This document shows, piece by piece, positions 19,321 to 30,640 of a DNA stretch of 64,000 nucleotides. Source of the stretch: Polytrichum commune (lineage: Eukaryota > Streptophyta > Polytrichopsida > Polytrichales > Polytrichaceae); the NCBI GenBank assembly GCA_950295325.1, contig OX485806.1, positions 22,630,001-22,694,000 on the forward strand, read 5' to 3'. The position numbers and the translations under genes are program-made. The number at the start of each line of letters is the position of its first letter. The first letter of the stretch is position 1. The notes under the pieces are model-generated. The model did not search any database. It worked only from the letters and a program-made list of their open reading frames with translations, and was not told where the DNA came from.

Positions 19321-22300
19321 AAAGACCACCCCTTGGTAGCCAAGTGCGTGGCTACATTGCAATTACACTCCGCTCGACCCACATAGACCGCCCAATCTCC
19401 TTGGTCCGCCCCCACCAAGTTCCTCAAGTATTGCTTTAAGACTCCATTCACATGCTCCGCTTTCCCATTCATTTGGGAATGCAAGGTCGTGCTAAACCTT
19501 AGTTTCATTCCGACCTCCTTAGAGAAATGCATTGAAAATGCACTTGTGAACTTTGGATCTTGATCCCACACAATCACTCTTGGCAACCCGTGGTGCCTCA
19601 ACCATCCTTTGAGAAAAGGCTATGCGGTCTCCAACGCGGTGGCGGTTCCCACAATCGGCACCATGTGTGCCAACTTGGCAAACCGCTCTACCATCAACAA
19701 GATGGCATCATACCCATGTGACTCCGGCAAACTTGTGATCAAGTCCATGCACATACCATGCCATGGCGCCAACGGGATAGGCAACGGTTGCAAGAAACCA
19801 CATTGGTTTTGGTTAGAGGCTCGGTTCACTTGGCACTTTATTCACGCCTTCACAAAGTGGGCTATATCCTCCTTTATGCACTGCCAATGGTACCTCCATG
19901 ACACCATTCTATGGTGGTTTTTTCTTTCTTCTCTTTGGCCGGCAATGTGGCTATCATATTCCTTCTTCAAAACCGATAGCCTCAACTTGCCTTGTGGCAC
20001 ATACACCCAACTTTGCTTGCACTTGAACAATCCGTCCACCAACTTAACCTCTTTGAGCACCTTGCTCTTGTGAAGCTCACCTAAAAGCTTTTGTGCTTTG
20101 GGGTAGTGAATTTACCCCTCCCGTATCTTGCATCACAAGTTTCCTTTGCCGGCACACATTAGCCACAAGGTTTGGATGGTTCTCATTGGTTGGAACTCTT
20201 CCGGTCTACTTCGCGCATCCGGCACCACATTTCCACGGTCCGGTTTGTGGATCAAATCCACCTTCATAAGCGCCAAACTATCATGCCACCGCAATGACTT
20301 GGCGCTCACTTGCGCTTGGATGTCAAAATACTTTTAGGACACATTGTCCATGTAGACTTTTGCTTTGTGCGACCCCAAATAGTATCGCCACATCTTCAAG
20401 CAATGCACTACGGCAAAGAAGTTCTTTGTCATGAGTTGGTTGTCTTCTTTGACAACCATCGAGCTTCATGCTCCCATATGCAATGGCCATCGATCTTACA
20501 TCAACATCCGCCATTGGCAAAGTCATTCACCCCCGTATGCACCTCAAAAGGTTTGTCAAACTCCGCGAACTTGAGTACGGGCGGCGAAGAAAACTTGGTC
20601 TTAAGCTCTCCAAAGATTTGGTGAAAAGGCTCATCTCACTCTTGGGATAGCCATTTCTTTCACAAGTTCCACAAGGTCGGACAACCATCGAGCTTCATGC
20701 TCCCATATGCAATGGCCATCGATCTTGCATCAACATCCGCTAATAATAAAGTCACTCGCCCCCACATGCACCTCAAAAGGTTTGTCAAGCTCCGCGAACT
20801 TGAGCACGGGCGGCGAAGAGACCTTGCTCTTAAGCTCCTCAAAGACTTGGTGAGTAGGCTCATCCCACTCTTGGGATAGCCATTTGTTGCACATGCCGGA
20901 TAAGGTTCGACAACCATTAAGCTTACCGCTTTCATATGCAATGGTCATCCGTCTTGAATCCACATCCGCCATTGGTAAAGTTACTCGCCCCCGTATGCAC
21001 CTCCAAAGGTTTGTCAAAGTCCGCAAACTTAAGCACGGACGGCGAAGAGAACTTGCTTTCAAGCTTCCCAAAGGCTTGGTGATAAGGCTCATCCCACTCT
21101 TGGGATAGCCATTCTTTTAACAAATTGACTAAGGTCCTAGCAATCTTAGGAAAACCTCAAATGAAGTGGTGGTAGTAGTTGGCTAGGCCAACAAATGACC
21201 TAAACCCTTTTCTTAAGTCAAAGACCAATTTTCTTCTTGGATTGCCTTGACATTTTTCATGTGTGTTCACCAACTTCCTTTGTCACCACATACCTCAAGA
21301 ACTCAATCACTTGTTGAGCAAAGTTGTTTTTCACTCCTTGGCGGTAACTTTTTGGGCAACACATTGGTGAATACATCCTTGTATCTCACCAACTTCCCAC
21401 CAATGTAGTTTAGGGGAGGCCCATTTTTCCTAGCCTCCCCATAAGTTCCTTGGAGTTGCTCCAATTGAACCACGACCATTGTATTTTCCATTTTTCATTT
21501 GGTCCATTAAGACCAAATTCAACTTCGGTCCTCCTACCATAGGAGTCCTTGTCAATTTGAACTTCAACTCTTTGTCATTATGACACATCATAATACACCG
21601 CAAGCACACCGGCTTGCACCTCACATTTAGCATGTGAGTTTCAAAGAAGACGACCTTCACAATAACATGCATTTCATCTATTTCACTTGGTGTGAAATTT
21701 TGACAAAAACCCAATGTCCCACATTGAAAGGTTACATGCATCGCAGCCTCCTTTGTCTCATGCGGTTCGCCCTTTCCAAACCGCACCTTGGTGGCTTCCC
21801 CACTCTACCAATCGACAAGCCCCAACTCCCTTGTGGGCTTTGGGCTCATGAAGGAATGCCTTAACTCTTTGTCAACCCATGAGACAAGTCTCCCATTCAT
21901 TTGAGCCTCAAGGTACAAAATACTTGGTCTCGGCTTAAGGCTACTAGCCTTGGCCACAAAGCCATTGTCCAACATTCGGTCCTCGGCAACTTGGCTTGGC
22001 TTGGCCCACAAAGCCAACTTTAAACATTCCGTCCGCGGGACAAATTGGTTTGGTGCCACAAAACCAATTCCTAATAGTTTGTCCGCAAAACAAACATGTT
22101 TTGCCTTGGTAGCACAAACCCACCTCCCAACATTCCGTCCGCGGCACGAGTATAATTTGCCTTGGAAGCATAAAGCCACCTTTCAACATTCCGTCCGCGG
22201 CACCAACATGTTTTGCCTAAGTAAAATGGACCAAACAATTTGCACTCATTTCTTTGGGACCTACTTTTGCTAAAGCCACTTGTGGTGATGCGCCGCCAAA

Positions 22301-22860
22301 CTTCTCTTGGGACCATCGGCTTCAATGCTCTTGCAAACTTGATGGTCCCCTCCATGTCCTCAAGAAGCCTTGGGGACTTAAACAAGGCATCCACCACCCG
22401 CTTTTAAAACCCCACCTAAAAGGATGCATTTCTTAGAAAGTTCGTCCGTTTTAGGTGTATCCTTCATTTGTGCGTTTGAATAGCGCACATAGGCCTTAAG
22501 AGGCCCCGGGTGCCTCATTAGCACCAAATTCAATCCAACATCAATACCTTCCAAGCATTTCGAATTGGAATTTCAATCCAACATTAATGCCCTCCAAGGT
22601 TTTGGGTGCTTTCGGTATTCTAGGCCCCAAATGTTTTTTGACGTTTGCGGGAGCCCTTTTCAAAGCACTCCTCCATTTTCCTTACCAAATCCACCCTCAT
22701 GCCCACCATTGTCATTGGAACCAATGGTATGGTCAAATTCCACTTGCACATGATCCTTGTTCCAATTTGAGCCTCACAACCTTTTGGAAACCCCGGGCTC
22801 ACCATCATAACCCGCATTTATGATACCCATGTTTCCCTCAAAGTGAGAGCTCAAAACTTG
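19321..22860 (-). pseudogene. Degenerate gag-pol of B-c
   Basis: Element order: gag about 22860-21750, protease-like about 21750-21525 (MHVTFQCGTLGFCQNF, ...GGPKLNLVLMD), RT ends about 21400-21125 without the catalytic core, three RNase H units about 21125-20330, integrase finger about 20095-19800, and integrase core about 19790-19321 with MDLITSLPESHGYD and VWDQDP. Gag carries Cys-rich tandem units (LCYQGKTCLFCGQ). Stops and frameshifts occur throughout. Confidence 0.8.
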
Positions 22861-22867
22861 GAACCCT

Positions 22868-22879
22868 GCTCTGATACCA
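22868..22879 (-). promoter_or_regulatory. Primer-binding site of B-c
   Basis: Complement of TGGTATCAGAGC, two bases inside the 5' LTR; initiator Met-tRNA type. Confidence 0.92.
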
Positions 22880-22881
22880 AG

Positions 22882-23854
22882 TGTCGCAACCCTTGCTAGC
22901 CCCCTTGACAATCTTGCCAATTTTCCATTCTAGCAAAGGTTACGAGCGCTAACCCTTCGCATACCGCCATGCTAATGGTTAGCTCCTCTTACCCCGGACC
23001 ATATAATTCAAAGGAGGGGAACCAACCCTCCTACTTTGCTTTCGGGACTCACCCCTTAATCGGTAACCCATTCCTAGATGTGGACTTCCATCCATGGAAG
23101 TCCAATCCCATGTTGATCATCGCGTTGCCGGAGCAACACTACAACAACTCGAACCATACTAGGCAACTATGGCCTCACAATGGGCCAAAGCCCATGGAGG
23201 CCGTGCCGTTCGGCCTCGGGTGGGTGAGGCCACACCACCTCACCCATATAAGCCTCTAGGACTTCACGCGGGGCCCCTACCCCACCGTCAACCAACCTCT
23301 TGTCTCTCTACCAAGAGTTGGGGCCAAGTGGACATTTTCCTTTAGCTGCTGGGCATAGAACCCCCCAGCAGCTTCAGACCATCATAACTTCCTTGTATGG
23401 TGTCTGATCATAACAACCAACCACTTCATCTTCATCTACGCTTCACGTAGATGCCGATGGACTCCTCACTTGCCCCATTCGGGCAAGTCTTGAGGAAGTT
23501 ATGCCTGTTTGAAGCTTGGCAGTCCCGGGAATCACTCCCAGGCACTGCTGTACCAGGGCGCTGTCCCGGGACAGCGCCCCACTCAAATGGCCATAACTCC
23601 TAGCTCACACCTCCGATTGAGGTGTTCTTGAGCTTTCTAGAATCACCACATCATGAGCTACGCATAACTCATGGCCTTACCCTCATGCCTCCTAGTCTCC
23701 GTGGGTGGGAGGCGTTCCCAACGCCCGGGGCCCTCACCCACACTAGGATCACTTGGGCCCTCTCACCAACGGCGCCACAAGTCCCGGGTGTCACTCCGGG
23801 GTCCCCCTTGTGCCCATGGTGTTTCGGGCACTCCTCATGGAGAGGTGCGCGACA
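22882..23854 (-). repeat. Family B 5' LTR of B-c (973 bp)
   Basis: TGTCGCAACCC...GTGCGCGACA, with the same hairpin series as the other family B LTRs. Confidence 0.93.
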
Positions 23855-24392
23855 TACAGACTGTAGCTAAGCGGCTTAGTGACAAATCACTATTAGGGAG
23901 TTTAGGGGTTAGCACATTAAAAGCTAACTCACATTAGGTCATTTTAGTGGTGGTTAAGGAGTTAGGTTCATTTAGGCTAGTTGGTGCCACGTTTGGGTTT
24001 GTATGAGTGTGTTTAACCATTGAGAAAAGTGTTTCTCAACACTTGCACCTCTTGGTCCAAATAACTCACTTGCATTATTAATGGAGAATGTGAAGGACTC
24101 TTGCAATGGCAAGATAGAGGGGGTGAAACTCAAAAGAATGAGGGGAATGTCTGTAAGGGTATGCGCGGCTAAAGCCGCGGGTTGGACTCTTGAGAAAGCC
24201 AACTCTAGCACAAGCCAAGAGGCCAACATTAATAAAGCACAATGAGCGAGATAATACACGTCCAATTGAACATGAAAATTACCTTGCACATGGTTCAATG
24301 TTGTAATAGATAAATGTGATTCTCAAAGTCATCACCCGGACTAGGACGCTTAAGGGTGGTGGATTTGGCCTCACATGGTGTGGGATGTTACA
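23855..24392 (-). mobile_element. Old LTR fragment (family C), target of B-c
   Basis: Read on the minus strand, the segment begins TGTAACATCCCACACC at 24392, a start typical of LTRs of plant Ty3/gypsy elements, and continues without coding potential until it is cut by B-c at 23854. The other end is outside the window. No internal region follows on the right, so it may be a solo LTR or an LTR edge. The family is assigned from the terminal motif only. Confidence 0.45.
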
Positions 24393-24998
24393 ATAAGACA
24401 AGGTAGAACCAATGTAAGGTTGAATCATGATAGGACACAATTATGATAGGTGAGAACCATTACATGTCCACTTCGGACACATGAGTATTGATACATTGAC
24501 CCTACCCATTTTCAATAAAATGTCATTGTTTGTTGGATTTTCAATGTAAGTGAAACTTCGGCAATTGGGAATTTTTGGAAAACAAGCAATTTAGTAAAAT
24601 ATGACAGGACATGTACAACATTGGTGTCCTGGAAAGACTTTATGCCTTCCTCATTGAATTCAGTAACATTGTAATATATCCTATCAATGTCATATATCAA
24701 TTTATGCAACATCCATTGTTTTCAGTGTTGTCCTAACATAATCTAAATTCCCATGACAGGCTTGTCTAGCCTTGTTGAAATGGTTAATTTTATGGTATTG
24801 AATATCACATAAAGTGTTGTCCATATATAGTTGTTTCGCCACAAAATTGCATTGGCATCCTCGCTTAGAGGTTAGACTGGCTTACAATCTACTTGCCCTC
24901 CTCTGCTTTGTCTGTCCTATTGGGAGTGGTTGCCCTGTAAGACTTTTAGGACAGCTTGTATTAGAGTCAGAGGCTGTAGAAACAACTGGACAACTAAT
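24393..24998. other. Low-copy sequence without recognised features
   Basis: AT-rich, with no supported coding frame and no match to the other repeats in the window. A short inverted repeat (CATGTCCACTTCGGACACATG) is present near 24463-24483. Confidence 0.5.
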
Positions 24999-25289
24999 CA
25001 CTACTAGAAAATCATGACCAAATCAACAGAAAATCAACAGATTTGTGTTGATTTGGGCACTGCAATGACCTATTTCACTGAATTTGTAACTTCTTGCCAA
25101 AACCAACAGTTTGGTTCTTACTTTTTGTTGATTCGAGTAGTACAATGGCCAAATCAACAAAACTCACGCAAAATTAGAATCTTTAGAATATTCTATTATC
25201 CTTTTGGAAAAAATTTCGAGTATTTTGAAATCTTTTTAAACCATTCGAATATTTTGGAATCTTTTGGAATCTTGATTACTACTAAATAC

Positions 25290-25800
25290 TGTAAATAATA
25301 TATTGCAGATTATACTATAAATAATATAGTGCAGGGTATACTATAAATAGTGTATGCAGATTATATTATAAATAGTATATTACATAATAAAGTATAAATA
25401 GTATATTACATAACATAGTATAAATAGTATAATCTGTAATATACTTAAAATAGTATAGTTTAAAATATACTATAAATAGTACAATCTGCAATATATTAAA
25501 AATATGATATGATATATTATACTATAAATAGTGTATTCTGAAATACATTATTTATAGTATAACTTGCAATATATTATTTATAGTATATTTTTGAAGATAT
25601 GTTAATGTTATATTTTAGAATATAAGTAAATACTACATTTCAGAATATATGTATATAGAACATGTCAAAATATACGTAAATAGTATGTGTCAAAAAACAC
25701 ATAAATAGTATATTTCATAATATACATAAATAATCTATTTTAGGATATACGTATATACTAAGAATTTATTTAAATAGTATATATAAAAATATATTGTAAA
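25290..25800. repeat. Degenerate AT-rich tandem array
   Basis: About 500 bp built from variants of TATAAATAGTATATT and its complement, with unit spacing of roughly 12-30 bases and no coding frame. It lies inside the CACTA-like element. Confidence 0.6.
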
Positions 25801-25824
25801 TAGATTTGAAGTGTTCCTCACATA

Positions 25825-26281
25825 CAGTCTACCCTCTATAAATGTTAACCTCCGGGAGTGGATCAAAGTTAACATTTATAAAGGTGTTAACATCTAACAA
25901 TCATAAAATTATTTTTTTGAGCAATATACAAATCTTAACATTTATAAATATAAGCAATTGTGAAGAGTGCTTGTGAGAGAATACCATTCATAAAATTGCA
26001 AACCCAATTAAAACTTTATTTCAATATCAAGTTTACAAATCATGGGTGAAGTATGAATCAATGGTTCTTTGGTAATTGAATGTGTAGTCTTTATCATCCA
26101 CCTCATGGTTGTATTTCATTTGTTAACATTTATAAAGTTAAATTTACAAAGAAGGGAGTACCATTTTGTTAACAATTAACACGTTTAACATTTATAGTGT
26201 GCAATATGTGGGGAGTAGAAGAAAGTTAACATTTAGAGAGGGTTAACACTTATAGGTGTAACATTTATGGAGGGTGCACTA
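25825..26281. mobile_element. pogo-like (Tc1/mariner) MITE
   Basis: The left end CAGTCTACCCTCTATAAATG follows a TA. The right end, complemented, reads TAGTGCACCCTCCATAAATG and is followed by TA. The CAGT..ACC-TCTATAAAT pattern resembles termini of plant pogo-like elements such as Lemi1. The interior has several further TTAACATTTATAAA copies in both orientations and no coding frame. Confidence 0.55.
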
Positions 26282-26317
26282 TAAAAGGGTTTAAAGCACT
26301 CCCTTTATATCAAGAAA

Positions 26318-26395
26318 GTGTGTTGACTTGGTGGTTAGAACCACCAAGTGGGAAGCCCAAGGTTGGGGGTTCCAATCCCTTGGCCCGCAACTATG
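26318..26395 (+). repeat. tRNA-like SINE head or tRNA pseudogene
   Basis: TTGACTTGGTGGTTAGAACC resembles an A box, and GGGGGTTCCAATCCC resembles a B box (GGTTCGANTCC). They are spaced about 35 bases apart as in a polymerase III promoter. The acceptor and anticodon arms do not fold into a normal tRNA, so a tRNA-derived SINE is more likely than a tRNA gene. Confidence 0.5.
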
Positions 26396-26545
26396 ACCTC
26401 TAGCCTAGCCTAGCAAGCCTAGGCGAGTATGTTGGAGTTGATGGGGATGTAGTTTGTGCTGTGGTAGTAGTCTGAAATTAATTTTTTTGCCCGAACATCC
26501 AGGCCGTAAAAAATAAAAATTTCCGGAAAATCCGGAAAGTAAAAA

Positions 26546-26587
26546 AATTGATTTTGATTTTGATTTTGATTTTGATTTTGATTTTTA
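26546..26587. repeat. (TTTTGA)n microsatellite
   Basis: About six units of GATTTT/TTTTGA in tandem. It might be the 3' tail of the tRNA-like SINE upstream. Confidence 0.8.
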
Positions 26588-26922
26588 ATTTTGTTGGTAA
26601 ACTTTTGATGACCAGATCAACAGAACAGATCAACAAAACCGTGTTACAGAGTGTCCAGGTCAACGCGTCCTAAGTAACAACCGCGACCAACACTTTTTTG
26701 TTGATCCGGACGCAAAATTTTCTACTAGTATAAATGTGGAATAAGAGGTGTCTTTGTACTATTTTGTTTTTCCACTGTCCTAGCATCTAGGGTTGATCCT
26801 ACCCTGTCCTTGGTTGATTTTCTCCTCCCAAGAAATGTTTGTCCTGTCAAAGGGCCCAGGGGTGGGATCTGCAACCTCGCCCGCACATTTTCAAGAGTTG
26901 CATCCCGCACCCTAAACCTTTC

Positions 26923-27105
26923 TTATGCACCAGCTGTCAAGCACGTATTGGTGTCCTTGTGGACGATTGTACCTGCAGGAATTTCCAGATCTGAAACTAA
27001 ACCTTGTCCGCCCTGTAGATCTTCCGTGGCGTCCTCTATGACAAAATCAAATCCTTCTTCGAAAGAAACACATTTCCCTCCTAGATCCACAATGCCCACC
27101 TCCAT
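26923..27105 (-). pseudogene. Possible first-exon fragment, duplicated upstream
   Basis: The minus strand reads MEVGIVDLGGKCVSFEEGF and continues to a stop at 26923. The ATG is in a good plant context (GCCATGG). A possible splice donor CAG|GTACAATC lies near 26976, after LEIPA. The neighbouring repeat copy (ATG at 27388) encodes the same segment with conservative changes (G to D, D to E). The encoded stretch is acidic and unrecognised. It may be an exon of an otherwise unrecognisable gene, or chance frames in a repeat. Confidence 0.3.
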
Positions 27106-27516
27106 GGCGATCGACTAGGACAACATCGATCAAAGTTACAACTCTTCCAAATCCTAAACTAGCAATGCAACAGCCTTTCCCCAGCTTCCTCACTCGCTCC
27201 GAAGCTGTCCAGTGGCGTGAGCAAGGAAGAATGACAGAAGAATGACAGAAGAATGACGGAAGAATTTCCAGATCTGAAACTAAACCTTGTCCGTCCTGTA
27301 GATCTTCCGTTGCCTCCTCTATTACAAAATCAAACCCTTCTTCAAAAGAGACACATTTCCCTCCCAGATCTACAATGTCCACCTCCATGGCGGGCGACTA
27401 CGACAACATCGATTAAAATTACAACTCTTCCAAATCCTAAACTAGCAATGCAACAACCTTTCCCCAATTTCCTCACTCGCTCCGGAGCTGTCTAGTGGCG
27501 TGAACAAGGAAGAATG
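26980..27516. repeat. 283-bp tandem duplication
   Basis: AATTTCCAGATCTGAAACTAAACC occurs at 26980 and 27263, and the copies then align to about 27516 with a few per cent divergence. A triplet of GAATGACAGA lies at the junction. On the minus strand both copies keep the same start context (GCCATGGAGGTG) and the same frame for about 43 residues. Confidence 0.85.
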
Positions 27517-27529
27517 ACGGAGCTCGGGT

Positions 27530-27730
27530 TCGGGTGTGGGGTAGTGGTGGAGACGGATATGACGGATAAACGGCCGGATGGACGGATGGACAGACGGGTG
27601 GACAGCTGGACAAACACGTGAACAACTGGACAGACGCGTGAACAGCTGGACAGGCGGAAGGCCGCGTCGGGCAGGAAGGCCGCGTCGGGTAGGTAAGACG
27701 GGTCGGGTCGGGACGGGAGGACAGGAACGG
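27530..27730. repeat. GC-rich minisatellite-like tract
   Basis: Irregular tandem units around GGACAGACGCGTGAACAGCT and GGAAGGCCGCGTCGGGCA, each present two to four times, followed by CGGGTCGGGTCGGGACGGG. The open minus-strand frame across it is Pro/Arg-rich and looks like a composition effect. Confidence 0.65.
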
Positions 27731-27834
27731 GCTACCCGAGCATGAACGCTGCCCGCGGGAGGCGTCCTACAAATGCTTGTAGCACTAAAATACAGAGATC
27801 CCATGCTTACCTTTATAAATGTTGAGGCAAACAT

Positions 27835-28379
27835 GTGTCATACCACATGTTTTAAGCCTCAATAAGGTGTGTTTCTTACTTGATTATCCATGTACATGTT
27901 GTGTGAATTTTTCTTGAAAAGAACTGAATATGATAGTGTCACTTACTATTTGGAGTTACACAATGCTATAAACACTATATTCGTTAATCGGAGACTTTTG
28001 AAAGTCTCAAAATAAAATATGCCCATGGTTTGGGATGCCAATATTGTGGGCATACGGAATATTGGGAACATCAAGAACATGACGATTTAAATTTTCGCAC
28101 GTAAAGCATATTCTTACTACTAAAAATAGGGAATTTCATTTAAAATGAAAACGTGAGCTCCTTGTGGAAAATAACAATCGACTCTAAAAAAACAAATGGT
28201 TTATGTCATTATAGAGTTTGGGGTGCACATCCCATAAGTAAGGCTCTTATGAATTATTTGGATGGCACATCCCAAACGTATACCACAATGGAGTGTGACA
28301 AATCCACTAAGTCTAATAAAAACCAAGTCTACTAAGCATCCATGTTTTTCGCCATTAACTCCCACCTAATATGTTATGT
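27835..28379. other. AT-rich spacer downstream of the DUF7869-like gene
   Basis: Nothing recognisable on either strand. It would contain the 3' untranslated region and polyadenylation signal of the minus-strand gene ending at 28380. Confidence 0.5.
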
Positions 28380-30528
28380 TTACACATCTCCATCTTCCAC
28401 TTCATATCCATTATCGGCGTCATTCACCGCAGCTACAATACGTGCCAAGTTATCTTTGGCAAAATCTATATGTTTTTGGGGGATGGTTATTGTTTTTGAT
28501 TTGGAACCTTTCCGCGGCTTCCAAGCACAAAGTATAGTATCCGTGTTTATCCAAACCGGTGTGTATGCTGAGTCCACTGTCCACTTAAAATTCTTTTTGG
28601 TGTCCCAACCTAAATAAGTGCGTAGCAAATTTTGGTCTTTAGTGCTTGGACGACAATATTCCACCTCAATTTGACGAAAGTTGGGACTAGTTCGAACAAA
28701 ATTGGGTGAAGACAATGCTTTTACCAACCAAATTGGCTTGGGATGCTCCTCATCCCCTGCTCGTACGACGACCAAATAACCTTCATGGCAATCAACACCT
28801 ACACGAAACGACGGTGCCGGTCGATTGCGGGCAGGGCCAACGTAATGCTCGTCCATTGCGAACTCTTCACGAACGTCTCCATTGCTAAAAAACATGGTCT
28901 CGGACTCGACAACCGTTAAACGGCTTTGTGGCCAAAATCCTTGTGTTAAAGTTGTACGGGTGTCGCCACCAAGTGTCATTAGGGCCGAGCGAATGCGATC
29001 CCAATACGCAATCAAAGGTTCATGAGTATCTCTAACACGTCTAGTGATGTCCTCCTCACACAACTCTTTCCAATATTCAATGAATCCGGATATGCCTTTG
29101 ATGATTTTCGGCCCATTCCTCATGGGGTCGGGTTTGCAAGGCTTTGGATCCCCATCCGGGAGCAAATATTTCCCATCATTGTCTTGACGCCATACGAGTA
29201 TACCATCATCCGGGCCCCAATTAGGAGATGTGCACAAAAGCTTAAATTGCATGGCCGGGAGACCATCATCCCTTATATAGAATCGGAATTGTTGTGCTTT
29301 GGTATGTCCCACCAAACGGTCCCCTCCCTTCAACATGTATGGCTTGATGAAGGCCTTGAAATCTGGTACTTCCTCAATCATGTGCGGAATTACCGGCATA
29401 TAGTTCAAATCCATATACGATTTCATAAGAAATGGTATGGTTGGAAAATCTTCTTCATGCAACTTCATGCTCCACCGTCCAAAAGACACATCAATGTCAT
29501 CGTGTGTATGTCCCACCATCAAGAAAGACACAAACACCTCCTTAAAGATTCCTTTCGCCACAAGCAAGGACCAAAAACAAAATACGTATCGACATTTGTT
29601 GTCCTTCGCACAATTATCAAGTTGAACGTGGAGAGTTGGAGGCAAAGGTTTCGCACAAAGAGGTTCTCTGGGTGGCTCCGGCAATGACGACATACAAACC
29701 TCCTTCCCCGCAAGCAGTGCTTCGTAAAGGGGTGTCGTTCCACAACCATCAAACAATGCACGTGATGAATGTACCAGTGGCTTCTCCAGATCGCGCAAGA
29801 GTTTTGCAAATGATCCCACCGTGTGGTTAGCATCGCCAGGGTAAAAATCCAAACCATAATGGGCATACTTAACGTCTCCATGTCCGTGGGCAATCATCCC
29901 TGGGAAAAAACAAACAATCCATGAATGACAACAATAACAACAACAACCCTAAACGGATGTATGAAGTTGAAACCTAACGCAAACACATCTAGTAAAATTG
30001 GATAGAATTTGAACACATATTTGTGATTTAGGGCAAACCTGTGACAGCTACGGGCAACTTGAAGAGTCCATCCGTGGCCTTTATTTTCCGTGCATAACAA
30101 GGGCATGCGGTCTTGGCGTGGTCCATTTTGTCATGGATGATTGTTAGAACCTCTGTAGGCCTCATTATGGATAGAGCACGGTTTTTGTAGTAATCTTGAC
30201 GGTGGGCCTCTTCGTTGTTGACATGTTCAATATATTTTGTTTGGTGTCTGGAGTGGGATTCAGTGCCTATGGGGTGGGCGTCTCGAAGACCTTTGTATTT
30301 TTCACACGTCGTACACCTAGAAAACTTGTCCCCAGGTCTCTTCAAAATGTATTCAGCAAACTGTTGGTTTTTAATCACACTCAACTTGGACAAAGAAATG
30401 GGACCACATCCCGCTATGCGACCCACTTCGTTAATATCTGTTAATATGTTCTTCCATTTTGTACCCGTGGGTAACACCATTTGTACAACTTTCTCCCCTG
30501 ACGACAATGTCCTCGTCTTGTGGGGCAT
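28380..30528 (-). CDS. DUF7869-like transposase-related protein, two exons
   Basis: Exon 1 is 30528-30039 and exon 2 is 29899-28380, joined through a 139-nt GT-AG intron (29900-30038) that interrupts a Gly codon (phase 1). Exon 1 carries CTTCEKYKGLRDAH and the motif HDKMDHAKT. Exon 2 carries LDNCAKDNK (exon residues 93-101) and GHTHDDID (129-136). These three acidic motifs suit an RNase H-fold nuclease, as in transposases. The family appears in many early land-plant genomes, usually as repeat-associated proteins. The C-terminal 250 residues are unrecognised and end EVEDGDV. The frame stays open upstream to about 30628 without another ATG, so a further 5' exon or truncation is possible; 30528 is simply the first in-frame ATG. 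Confidence 0.7.
29900..30038 (-). other. Intron of the DUF7869-like gene
   Basis: The minus strand shows donor CACAG|GTTTGCCC and acceptor TTTTTTCCCAG|GGATG with a T-rich tract before the acceptor. Splicing keeps the frame (VTG-MIAHGHGD). Confidence 0.8.
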
Positions 30529-30640
30529 TGCATCGGCCAATGGGACTATGATGGTGAAGAGTGTCGCGGAGGCTTGGACAACGACGCTACCGTGTGAGCG
30601 GTGGGACGCGAGCGGTGAGCGGTGAGCAGAAAAAAGTCAA

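Larger units (their letters stand above)
19321..23854 (-). mobile_element. Family B copy B-c, 5' portion
   Basis: Minus-strand internal sequence from the integrase core to the primer-binding site, plus the 5' LTR at 22882-23854. The 3' half and 3' LTR lie left of the window because B-b is inserted at 19320. The right flank TACAG (23855-23859) is the predicted target duplication, inside older LTR-like sequence C. Confidence 0.87.
24999..26730. mobile_element. CACTA-like non-autonomous DNA transposon (degenerate)
   Basis: The left end CACTACTAGAAAATC (24999) and the right end (26730), which reads TACTAGTAGAAAATT on the complement, resemble CACTA/Spm terminal inverted repeats. Both subterminal regions are enriched for the same short motif: GACCAAATCAACAG and TTGATTTGG on the left, TTGTTGATCCGG and GATCAACAGAACAG on the right. 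The terminal C is mutated on the right, and a three-base target duplication is not evident. No transposase is encoded. It contains the AT-rich tract, the MITE and the tRNA-like segment listed below. Confidence 0.5.

Noticed and set aside
27442-27834. Minus-strand 130-residue Pro/Arg-rich frame
   Set aside because: It runs through the GC-rich tandem tract. The composition is explained by the repeat, with no recognised motif.
29022-29687. 221-residue plus-strand frame opposite the DUF7869-like exon
   Set aside because: It is antisense to a well-supported coding exon and has no recognisable features.
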